Assembly (NCBI GenBank): GCA_046328115.1
Contig: JAXLXE010000001.1
Coordinates: forward strand, 186,001 to 250,000
Direction: 5' to 3'
From: JAXLXE01 sp046328115
Lineage (GTDB): Bacteria > Chloroflexota > UBA6077 > JACCZL01
Length of the DNA stretch: 64,000 nt
In this document: positions 33,072 through 40,698 of the stretch, piece by piece
Layout of the letters: every line of letters begins with the position of its first letter
How positions within the stretch are numbered: position 1 is the first letter of the stretch
The notes under the pieces: generated by a model
What the model saw: the letters and a program-made list of their open reading frames with translations, nothing else
Told to the model about the DNA's origin: nothing
Database searches by the model: none
Program-made: the position numbers and the translations under genes

Positions 33072-33482
33072 GTGCCGGGCGCTCCCGTCAAGTCTCTACA
33101 GCGTGTGCCGCTCTTTGCTGACCTGACGCGCCGCGAGATCCAGCAGATTGCACGGCTGTTCAAGCCGCGTCGGTTCGAGATGGGCGAGATCGTCGTGAAG
33201 GAGGGGTCGGGCGGGGCCACGTTTTACGTGATTGACTCTGGTGAGGCCGCGGTGATCATTGGCGGCAAACACCACTCTGACCTGAAGCCGGGTGACTACT
33301 TTGGCGAGATCGCCCTGCTGGATTTCGGTACGCGGATGGCCACGATCTCCGCGACGACAGAGCTGGTGTGCTATGGGCTTACGTACTGGGAGTTTCGCCC
33401 GCTGGTGGAGGCCAACGGGGTCATTGGCTGGAAGCTCTTGCAGCGCATGGCTCAGATGCTCCGCGACGCGAGGGGTCACTAG
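33072..33482 (+). CDS. Cyclic-nucleotide-binding (CRP-fold) domain protein
   Basis: 136 aa from GTG, 66 nt after the ATP-grasp gene and on the same strand. SLQRVPLFADLTRREIQQIA opens the cNMP-binding fold. The phosphate-binding cassette is YFGEIALLDFGTRMATISAT, keeping the Gly-Glu and the Arg that hold a cyclic phosphate. No DNA-binding domain follows: the gene ends at the C-helix. It could allosterically regulate the preceding two-subunit dikinase, taking the place of the small third (CBS-domain) subunit of phenylphosphate synthase. That link is inferred from order and spacing only. Confidence 0.8.
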   Translation: MPGAPVKSLQRVPLFADLTRREIQQIARLFKPRRFEMGEIVVKEGSGGATFYVIDSGEAAVIIGGKHHSDLKPGDYFGEIALLDFGTRMATISATTELVCYGLTYWEFRPLVEANGVIGWKLLQRMAQMLRDARGH

Positions 33483-33540
33483 TCGCTCGATGGCTGGTGC
33501 TGATCTCCTGGTAGCCCGTGCATGATTCGACGCCCGGGGG

Positions 33541-34446
33541 CTATTGCTGGCGCTGCCAGAGTTTTGGATCCAGCGCCGTGCGAAGGCCATCGCCCAGGAA
33601 GTTGAACGCCAGCACGCTGACCACGATGACCGTGCCCGGCACGAGCGCCTGGACCGCGTTGTTCGCCAGGTACTGGTAACCCACCTGAAGATCCACGCCC
33701 CAGCTTGGTGTTGGCGGCTGGGCGCCGACGCCGAGGAAGGACAGACTTGCCTCCGTGGTCACGGCTACGCCAAAGGCCAGGCTGGCCTGGACGATGACGG
33801 GCGCCGCGATGTTGGGCAGTACGTGCTGCAGCATGATGCGGGGGGAGCTTCCGCCGAGCGTGCGGGCGGCCAGTACGTAGTCCATCTCGCGGGCGGCCAG
33901 CGTTGACGCGCGGGCGAGCCTGGCGAAGAATGGAATGTTGAGCACGCCGATGGCGATCATGGCGTTGCCGATGCCGTTTCCGAGCGCTGAGGTGATCGCG
34001 AGTGCCAGGATGAGCGCGGGGAAGGCCCAGATCACGTCTGCCAGCCGCATGATGATCGTGTCTGCCCAGCCCCCCACGTAGCCTCCGAGGACACCGAACC
34101 CGACCCCAACGAACAGGCCGATGCTCACCGAGATGATGCCGACGAGCATGGAGATGCGAGCTCCCGCGACGATGCGGCTGAGGATGTCCCGCCCCAGGTA
34201 GTCCGTCCCGAGCGGGTGGCTCAGCGTTGGACCCTGGTTGGCCTGGGCGTAGAACTGGTCCGCGATCGGGTCGAAGAGACTCAGTTGCCGGGGAAAGGCC
34301 GCGCAGAGCACGAGGATGAGGATCACGACCAGAGATGGTCCAACGAGCCGCGTTCGGAGCAGGCGTCGGATGAAGGTGCGCGTGCCCGTGAACCGGCTCC
34401 CCCGCACGCGGGCCACAGTGGCATGTTCCAGGGCGACAGTGTTCAC
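33541..34446 (-). CDS. Peptide/nickel-type ABC transporter permease (DppC/OppC)
   Basis: 301 aa from GTG with GGAGC about 8 nt upstream, 14 nt after the partner permease; the frame stays open well upstream through that gene but without similarity. HPLGTDYLGRDILSRIVAGA is the OppC/DppC signature. The inner-membrane loop reads YVLAARTLGGSSPRIMLQHV followed by LPNIAAPVIVQASLAFG (EAA motif), and TEASLSFLGVGAQPPTPSWG is characteristic. It is the second permease subunit. No OppD/OppF ATPases are in the window. Confidence 0.88.
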   Translation of the reverse strand: MNTVALEHATVARVRGSRFTGTRTFIRRLLRTRLVGPSLVVILILVLCAAFPRQLSLFDPIADQFYAQANQGPTLSHPLGTDYLGRDILSRIVAGARISMLVGIISVSIGLFVGVGFGVLGGYVGGWADTIIMRLADVIWAFPALILALAITSALGNGIGNAMIAIGVLNIPFFARLARASTLAAREMDYVLAARTLGGSSPRIMLQHVLPNIAAPVIVQASLAFGVAVTTEASLSFLGVGAQPPTPSWGVDLQVGYQYLANNAVQALVPGTVIVVSVLAFNFLGDGLRTALDPKLWQRQQ

Positions 34447-34460
34447 GAGCGAGCTCCGGA

Positions 34461-35411
34461 TCAGCGATACGCGATGCGTGGATCGACGACGGCGTAGATG
34501 ACGTCGGCCAGGAGGTTTGCCAGGAGCACCGCCACGGCCATGATCAGACAGACGGCCTGGACCACGGGGAAGTCGCGCAGGAGGATGGAGTCCACGGCCC
34601 AGCGGCCAATGCCCGGGATGCCGAACATGGTCTCCACGATGACGGTTCCGCCCAGCAGTCTGCCGACCTGGAGCCCGATCACTGTGATGATCGGTATGAG
34701 GGCATTGCGCAGCGCGTGTCCTAGCAAAACGATGCGTGGTGGCAGCCCTTTGGCTCGCGCCGTGTTCACGTACTCCTGACCGAGGACCTCCAACAGTCCT
34801 GAGCGAACCTGGCGCATCAACGGGCCGGCGAGACCCAACCCAAGCGTGATGCCTGGCAGGATCATGAGGAGCAGGTTGCGGCCTGGCGAATCGGAGAATC
34901 GCTCGAACCCGGATGGCGGTAGGAGGTGGAGGGAGACGGCCAGACCGTAAATCAACAAGATGGCCAGGAAGAAGGGCGGCATGGCGATCCCGCCCAGCGC
35001 GATCAGGCTGCCGAGGGTGTCCCACAGCCCGTTTGGGCGAACGGCGGCCACGATGCCACTGGGCAACGCAATGACCAGCGCGAGCAGCAGCGACAAGGCG
35101 GAGAGCTCCAGCGTGATCGGCAGTCGGATCAACAGGCCGTTCACGATGGGCTCGCGATCGCGAGTTGAGCGCCCAAAGTCGCCCTGGACCATTCTGCCGA
35201 GCCAATCCAGGTACTGGACGTGTACGGGACGATCGAGCCCAAGGTCCCGACGGAGGGATTGATATAGCTCCGGCGATCCGGCGGAGCGGTCTCCGATGAT
35301 CAGCATGGCCGGATCGCCAGGCAGCACGAATATCAGGCCGAACGAGACGGCGGTGACGAGAACCACTACCGGAACCATCTCGATCAAACGTCGGCCGAGG
35401 AAAGCGGTCAT
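34461..35411 (-). CDS. Peptide-type ABC transporter permease (DppB/OppB)
   Basis: 316 aa from ATG, GGGAG about 11 nt upstream. FLGRRLIEMVPVVVLVTAVS is the usual DppB start. VLPGDPAMLI, LGLDRPVHVQYLDWLG and GDFGRS lie in the periplasmic insertion, and the EAA loop reads YVNTARAKGLPPRIVLLGHA. GTVIVETMFGIPGIG is conserved. It follows the solute-binding protein by 66 nt in one leftward operon. Confidence 0.9.
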   Translation of the reverse strand: MTAFLGRRLIEMVPVVVLVTAVSFGLIFVLPGDPAMLIIGDRSAGSPELYQSLRRDLGLDRPVHVQYLDWLGRMVQGDFGRSTRDREPIVNGLLIRLPITLELSALSLLLALVIALPSGIVAAVRPNGLWDTLGSLIALGGIAMPPFFLAILLIYGLAVSLHLLPPSGFERFSDSPGRNLLLMILPGITLGLGLAGPLMRQVRSGLLEVLGQEYVNTARAKGLPPRIVLLGHALRNALIPIITVIGLQVGRLLGGTVIVETMFGIPGIGRWAVDSILLRDFPVVQAVCLIMAVAVLLANLLADVIYAVVDPRIAYR

Positions 35412-35477
35412 TGTGGCGGACTCCCGTTGACGGACCCTGACTGCGGCCCCGTCACCTGTGTACTGACTTGCCGGTGT

Positions 35478-37325
35478 CTACTCCATCCATACTCCGCTCA
35501 GGTTCCAGGAGCCGCCGTTCCCCGGCGTGAATCCCTTGACCTTGGCGGAATGCAGCCAGTTGTATTTCTGGAACCACATGTACACCATCAGGCACTGGTC
35601 GTAGTCCTGCTTCATGAAGTCGGAGTAGAGCTTTTTGCGCTCGGCGATGTCGTAGGTGCCCGCCGCCTTGTCGATCACTTCGTCAAAGGGGCTGACGTGT
35701 GGGTAGTTCTGGCCGCCGGCGCTGTGGAAGTACGCCCGGAGGGGTGAATCAGGATCGAGCGGCGTGACCGGATTCTGAACGGTGGAGATGTGGTAGTCCG
35801 CGCCCGGTTTTCCCGGGAGCTGGACGATCTTTGCGACGTAGGCCGCACGCTCGAGCACCTCAATGTCCAGGTTGAAGCCGATGTTCGAGGCCATCTGCTT
35901 GAGGATCTCGGACTGCTGGCGGTCCACAGCGCGGCTGATGACGGTGAGGTTCACCGGGATCTTGCCGTCCACGGCCAGCGAGGGGTTTTTGGCCAGCACG
36001 TCTTTGACGATCTGCTGGGCCTTGGGGATGTCAGGGGCGTAGTACGGCGCGTTTGGGTCGTGGGCGAAGCTGCCTGGCGGGAAGAGCGTCTTGTCCGCGG
36101 TGCCGGAATCGAAGCCCAGCGTCTTGGCCAGCGCGTCGCGATCGATCCCGTGCTGGATGGCCCGTCGGAGCTCCGGATGCTTCACGAACGGGCTGTTAGG
36201 GTTCTTGCCGTCGAAGGTGAGGCGACGGCTGATTCCCTGCTCAGCGCTGTCGATGAACACCATGCTCGGATCGCTGCGCACGCCCGCGATGTCCTTGCCC
36301 TGAACCGAGTCCGTGAATTGTGCGTTTCCGCTTTTGAGCTCCAACAGGCGCACCGAGTCGTCGATCACGAGGCGGTAGATGACCTTGTCAAGATAGGGGA
36401 GGGCCTGGCCGTCCGCGCCTTTGCGCCAGTAGTCGGGGTTCTTCTCGAGGACCACGCGGGTGTTTGGCACCCATTCGACGAATTTGAACGGCCCGGCACC
36501 GACGGGTGCCTTGCCGAACGCCGTCTTACCGGCTTTGGCGAAGGCGGTGGGGCTGACTGGGAACGTTGGACCTTCGCTGAGCGTGGAAAGAAGCGGCGCC
36601 CACGGTCGGCTGAGCTTGATGCGGACGGTGGTGTCGTTGACGACTTCGACGGCCTTCGAGGAGAACTCGAACTTCTCGGAGCTCGGGTCTTTCAGCTTCT
36701 CGAGCTCCGCGGCATCCTCCTTGGACGCATCGACCGCCACGGCGAGGTTGCCACGGTATCGCGACTGAGGGTGGAAGATGATCCGGTCCAGGTTCCACTT
36801 GGCGGCCTTCGCGTCCCAGGGTGTGCCGTCGTGGAATTTGACGCCCGATTGGAGCTTGAGCGTGGCCTGATCTGGCTTCAGGTCCCACTCGGCGAGGAGG
36901 GCTGGTTTGGGGAGCCAGTTGCCCGCGGGGTCCTTTTCCAGGACGACCCACTGGTCGTACAGCATGTTGAAGCCCGCACCGGCGCCGATTTCAAATGGAG
37001 GGTCTAGCGACGTCCAGTCGTTCTGGACCAACGCGGTGAGGGTGCCACCCCGCTTGGGCGCGCCGGCCGGCTTAGGGGCCTCCGCCGGCTTCTGCGCGGG
37101 CGCCTGCTGCGCGGTGGCGGCCGGTGCCGGCGTGGGCGCAGTTCCCGGTGGCAGCGCCGCGCTGACGGCGGTGGGCGCCACGGCGGCGGGTTTGGCGTCA
37201 CTTGGCCCGGGGGGCGCGGCCTGCTGGCCGCAGGCCTGGAGCAGTCCGGCGGCGGTCAGGCCGAGGCTGGTCCAGACGAGAAAACGCCGGCGCGTTAGAC
37301 GCGAACTACGAGCTGCAGTGCCCAT
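35478..37325 (-). CDS. Peptide-type ABC solute-binding lipoprotein (family 5)
   Basis: 615 aa from ATG with GAGGGAG 6-7 nt upstream. SSRLTRRRFLVWTSLGLTAA with lipobox LLQACG (Cys32) is a lipoprotein signal with an RR pair. An Ala/Pro-rich linker reaches about residue 95. The family-5 fold follows: PKRGGTLTALVQNDWTSLDP, LLAEWDLKPDQATLKLQSGV with KFHDGTPWDAKAAKWNLDR, GAGPFKFVEWVPNTRVVLEK, and HPELRRAIQHGIDRDALAKT. It takes up oligopeptides or other substrates (the family also binds sugars and opines). It is the first gene of the Dpp-like operon. Confidence 0.9.
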   Translation of the reverse strand: MGTAARSSRLTRRRFLVWTSLGLTAAGLLQACGQQAAPPGPSDAKPAAVAPTAVSAALPPGTAPTPAPAATAQQAPAQKPAEAPKPAGAPKRGGTLTALVQNDWTSLDPPFEIGAGAGFNMLYDQWVVLEKDPAGNWLPKPALLAEWDLKPDQATLKLQSGVKFHDGTPWDAKAAKWNLDRIIFHPQSRYRGNLAVAVDASKEDAAELEKLKDPSSEKFEFSSKAVEVVNDTTVRIKLSRPWAPLLSTLSEGPTFPVSPTAFAKAGKTAFGKAPVGAGPFKFVEWVPNTRVVLEKNPDYWRKGADGQALPYLDKVIYRLVIDDSVRLLELKSGNAQFTDSVQGKDIAGVRSDPSMVFIDSAEQGISRRLTFDGKNPNSPFVKHPELRRAIQHGIDRDALAKTLGFDSGTADKTLFPPGSFAHDPNAPYYAPDIPKAQQIVKDVLAKNPSLAVDGKIPVNLTVISRAVDRQQSEILKQMASNIGFNLDIEVLERAAYVAKIVQLPGKPGADYHISTVQNPVTPLDPDSPLRAYFHSAGGQNYPHVSPFDEVIDKAAGTYDIAERKKLYSDFMKQDYDQCLMVYMWFQKYNWLHSAKVKGFTPGNGGSWNLSGVWME

Positions 37326-37499
37326 CTCGACTCCCTCACGGTGCTGTCCCCACTGTGGCAGGGCAGCGGTCCCAGGCGATTCGTTCGCCGCCGAGCTCCC
37401 ACGACGCGTGTACCAGCCGCGTCGGGCTCGCGGTGCGCGGTTCCCATCGTACACGCGGGCGACGGCGCTTTCAATTCACCGTGCAATCCTGGCGGGCGG

Positions 37500-38201
37500 C
37501 TAAGGCTTTCCCGACGTGGGTCCGCGGACGTCGCTGGGCGGCGCATCTCGTGCGTCAGTTCCAGACAGTTTCCGGAGTGCTGCTTCGGTGAGGGTGCTGG
37601 CGGTGCTTACCGCGCTTGCGATGGCGGCGTCCGGGCTGAGGTGGCAGAGATCCATGAGCACGAAGAGGGATTCAGCGCTGACGACGACAGCCAGGTCTCG
37701 CTTCAACTGCGCGAACGACTCCGGCGCGACGACGGCGAGTGTCTCACGCAATGGTAGAAGTGCGTGGTCGATGAGGCCGAAGCGTATCCCTGGGCGGTCG
37801 GTTGCGGCCGTGTCTGGACGCGTGATCGCGGCTGCCATCACGGCTCGCACGGCGCCCTGGTATGCCTGGACTCGCCTCAGAAGGAACTCGGTGGCGAATG
37901 CAACTCGCTCGACCGGGTCGGTGGACCTCTCGACGGGTGCGAGTGCCTCGGCGGGACTTGGCCACAAACCGACGAGCGCTTCCTTCACTAGCGAGACGAT
38001 GTCTGGGAAATAGCGATACGCGGTCGCTTCGGACACGAGTGCGGACTCGGCAACGCGGAACATCGTCAATTCCGCGCCGGAGCGGATGAGCGCGCGTGCT
38101 GATTCGACGATCGCACTGCGCGTGCGCCGCTTCTGGTTGGTGCGCTCGCCAACGGCGCGCGCCCTGAGGACGCGATCAGAGCTGCTCGGCAGGGAGGCCA
38201 T
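37500..38201 (-). CDS. TetR/AcrR-family transcriptional regulator
   Basis: 233 aa. The N-terminal domain has RRTRSAIVESARALIRSGAE and ESALVSEATAYRYFPDIVSL, a TetR helix-turn-helix with YRYF in the usual place. The C-terminal ligand domain is helical (for example AVRAVMAAAITRP, LAVVVSAESLFVLMDLCHLS). It is divergent from an alpha/beta hydrolase with an 86-bp gap containing a palindrome, so it probably represses that hydrolase and itself. The inducer may be a substrate or product of the hydrolase. Confidence 0.85.
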   Translation of the reverse strand: MASLPSSSDRVLRARAVGERTNQKRRTRSAIVESARALIRSGAELTMFRVAESALVSEATAYRYFPDIVSLVKEALVGLWPSPAEALAPVERSTDPVERVAFATEFLLRRVQAYQGAVRAVMAAAITRPDTAATDRPGIRFGLIDHALLPLRETLAVVAPESFAQLKRDLAVVVSAESLFVLMDLCHLSPDAAIASAVSTASTLTEAALRKLSGTDARDAPPSDVRGPTSGKP

Positions 38202-38218
38202 GCGTAAAGCATAGCTTC

Positions 38219-38263
38219 TTGCATCGTGTTACTGATAGCGTTATGATGCGACTCTAGTCGCAT
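38219..38263 (+). promoter_or_regulatory. Promoter with TetR-type palindromic operator
   Basis: TTGCAT (38219-38224) and TATGAT (38242-38247) are 17 bp apart, a good sigma-70-like promoter for the hydrolase. The perfect inverted repeat ATGCGACT-CT-AGTCGCAT (38246-38263) begins inside the -10 box and covers the start region, which suits repression by the divergent TetR protein. The ribosome site GGAGGAG follows at 38273-38279. Confidence 0.65.
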
Positions 38264-38287
38264 AACAAGACTGGAGGAGTATTATTG

Positions 38288-39103
38288 ATGAGTCTGACTT
38301 CTCGCACGGTGAACATGGTGGTGCAGGGCGTTGGGCCTGTCAGTGTGGCGTTGACTGAACGGGGGGCTGGGCGTCCATTCCTTCTCCTCCATGGTGGTCC
38401 GGGGCCGCAGTCAGTCAGCACGTTCGCGGACCTCCTGGCTGAGACAGCTCACGTCAGGGTGATCGCGCCCACGCACCCAGGCTTTGGTCTAACGCCTCGC
38501 CCCGAGGGATTGGCAACGGTCCGCGGACTGGCCGCGCTCTACGTTGCGCTCATCGATGAGCTAGATCTGGCTGACGTGATCGTGGTCGGCAACTCAATGG
38601 GCGGCTGGATCGCCGCCGAGATGGCGCTCCAGAGATGCGATCGCATCGGTGGGATCGTGCTGGTGGGGGCAGTCGGGATAGAGGTGCCTGAGCTTCCCGT
38701 GGCGGACTTCTTCTCGCTGACGCTGGAACAGGTCGTTAAGCGCAGCTACCACGATCCATCGGCTTTCCGGCTGGACCCATCCGCGATGTCTGCCGAGCAG
38801 CGGGCAATCATGGCCGGCAATCGGTCGGCGTTGGCTGTGTACGGCGGCACCCCGCCGATGGTGGACCTGACGTTGCGCGACCGACTCCAGGCCGTCACGT
38901 GTCCGTCCCTGGTGGTGTGGGGAGAGAGCGACCGGGTCGTTCACCCAGACTACGGCCGTGCCTACGCCGCGGCGATTCCAGCGGCAGGATTTGAACTGCT
39001 CGAAGCAACCGGCCACGTGCCGCAGATCGAGACTCCGGAGCGGCTTCTGGGCGCTATTCAGAAGTTTGCTAACGACGACGGTGCTGGACGTTCGGCGCTC
39101 TGA
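38288..39103 (+). CDS. Alpha/beta hydrolase (serine), TetR-controlled
   Basis: 271 aa from ATG 38288, with GGAGGAG 8 nt upstream. RPFLLLHGGPGPQSVSTFAD is the oxyanion segment, VVGNSMGGWIAAEMAL the nucleophile elbow with Ser, VWGESDRVVHPDYG the acid and EATGHVPQIETPE the His. The triad is complete. Alpha/beta hydrolases next to TetR regulators often degrade small lactones or aromatic ring-cleavage products; nothing here fixes the substrate. Probably monocistronic. Confidence 0.82.
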   Translation: MSLTSRTVNMVVQGVGPVSVALTERGAGRPFLLLHGGPGPQSVSTFADLLAETAHVRVIAPTHPGFGLTPRPEGLATVRGLAALYVALIDELDLADVIVVGNSMGGWIAAEMALQRCDRIGGIVLVGAVGIEVPELPVADFFSLTLEQVVKRSYHDPSAFRLDPSAMSAEQRAIMAGNRSALAVYGGTPPMVDLTLRDRLQAVTCPSLVVWGESDRVVHPDYGRAYAAAIPAAGFELLEATGHVPQIETPERLLGAIQKFANDDGAGRSAL

Positions 39104-39419
39104 ATGGGCGTTCCTCGAGTCGGTGCTCGGGTGTGGTCGGGGAGTCCCGCGGTCTTGGATTGCCAGATGCGCCGCGGACGGCCCGGCTGATTCCGTGGAG
39201 AATTCGGTGCTTCGGGACTGTCGACGCTTCCAGGGTGTCCGTCAGACCATCCGAAAAGCGGTGCTCCTACAGTCCCGGCTGACCATCGCTCGCGGCTGAC
39301 GTCCAGGGGTGTCTCCGTGGATGCCGCGAGCGGCGATACGGGCGCACCTTCTTGCGCCGCGGGCGATAATGCAGGCCTGACCTTCGCTCGGCAATCCGCA
39401 GACCCCCGGAGCGATGCAT
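39104..39419 (+). other. Intergenic region without a supportable gene
   Basis: 316 bp between the hydrolase and the zinc-ribbon-like hypothetical gene. No conserved frame, hairpin with a T tract or repeat is visible. GGAG at 39408-39411 is the ribosome site for the next gene. Confidence 0.4.
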
Positions 39420-40304
39420 ATGCGCGACGTGCGCTGGACATATGACGATCAGCGAGACGTGAGGATTCGCACGCTTGAAGACCAGCTTGCCGTGGCCCGA
39501 TCCGCGGTGCTCGGGCTCATTCCTGAGACGATCCGGTCGCTCCTGACAAGCTTCTACGCGTGTGATTGCCGTCAGGATACGTATGGCTGGGACTACAGGG
39601 TTGCAGAGGACGTCACCGCCGTGGCGAGCGTCCTTCCGCGCGACCAGGGCAGCCACTTTGGTGAGCGAGCCTACTGCCCGCTGTGCGGTCATGGCTCGTC
39701 CTCGCCGTACGAGTTTGGCTTCAGCCTGCCTGAAGGACTGCGTCGTCATCTTGTTGGCTGGGGTGCGCCCCACAACCAATGTGTTGTGTTTGCAACGGTT
39801 TCGCAGTGGGCGCGAGATCACTGGAGCGGGAGGTTCCAGGAGTCGGACGCGCGCGAGCGTGCGGCGAACGCCGCGCGGATACGAGAGAGAAGGCGGAGCG
39901 AGGTTTTGTATCGAATCGATCCGCTCTCCGAACCCGTGCTGGGAGACGATTTCTTGAGACATGGATGCGCCGCGCGGAGCGATTCACAACTAGCTTGGGC
40001 CGAGAGTCGTTTGAGCGCGCTCGGATTTCGCTGTACGGTCGATGGTCGCATCAAGTCGTTCGTCGATGAGCAAGAGTCGCACATCGTGTACGCAGATCCA
40101 CGGGTTGAAGGGGAGATTCAGCTCCTTGTCTACCGTCTGCCGCTGCCGAAACGGCGAGGAGGGATCGGCCGGACGCTGTCACGTAGGTTTAGGATCGCGG
40201 ATGCGTGGAAGCATGACCTCCGATCCAAGTATCTCGCTCGCGTGTCGGCCGCATTGAGCGAGCTTACGGTGCGATCCAGCAAACGCGCGGAGCCCGAATC
40301 TTGA
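39420..40304 (+). CDS. Hypothetical protein with CxC/CPLCG zinc-ribbon-like motif
   Basis: 294 aa from ATG 39420, chosen for GGAG 8 nt upstream (ATG 39414 would be only 2-3 nt away). I do not recognise the family. FYACDCRQDTYGWDYR and ERAYCPLCGHGSSSPYEFGF look like the two halves of a zinc ribbon (C-x-C ... C-x-x-C). A long Arg-rich helical middle (SDARERAANAARIRERRRSE) and a C-terminal domain with RFRIADAWKHDLRSKYLARV follow. Third-position GC seems lower than in the neighbours, so transfer is possible. It is isolated, with 300-400 bp of noncoding sequence on both sides. Confidence 0.55.
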   Translation: MRDVRWTYDDQRDVRIRTLEDQLAVARSAVLGLIPETIRSLLTSFYACDCRQDTYGWDYRVAEDVTAVASVLPRDQGSHFGERAYCPLCGHGSSSPYEFGFSLPEGLRRHLVGWGAPHNQCVVFATVSQWARDHWSGRFQESDARERAANAARIRERRRSEVLYRIDPLSEPVLGDDFLRHGCAARSDSQLAWAESRLSALGFRCTVDGRIKSFVDEQESHIVYADPRVEGEIQLLVYRLPLPKRRGGIGRTLSRRFRIADAWKHDLRSKYLARVSAALSELTVRSSKRAEPES

Positions 40305-40698
40305 CCAGACGGGGTTTTCAGCACGAACGCATGCGTGACGCGGCGAAGTGCAGTAGCGGCTTTGACGTCAGTCGTTGTGTGCCAGCGGTTGACCCCCGTC
40401 CGTGCCTGGTGGGTAGCAACGCGCCGGCGAACCGGCTGAAGGTCTGTCTCGACAGGAGGCGTTCTGGGAGGCCGGGCATGATCCACACGGCGTGGGTCAG
40501 CCACGTTCTCTGCTGTGGCTGAATCGGCGGCGTGTGGCCCGTCGCGGCCGTGATCCGGCAGGCTTTCGAAGGGGTGGTGCCCAGGGGGCCAAGCACAGGT
40601 CGTGCGGCGATCGGGCGGGACCGACTGTACGAGCGCGAGCCGGCGTCGCATCGAGGCGACCGCTAGATCGAGGGAGCTCGCTCCCGACGCGGATGGTG
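40305..40698 (+). other. Intergenic region without a supportable gene
   Basis: 394 bp between convergent genes. Short overlapping frames on both strands have no shared codon pattern or domain. I see no clear terminator. Confidence 0.4.
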
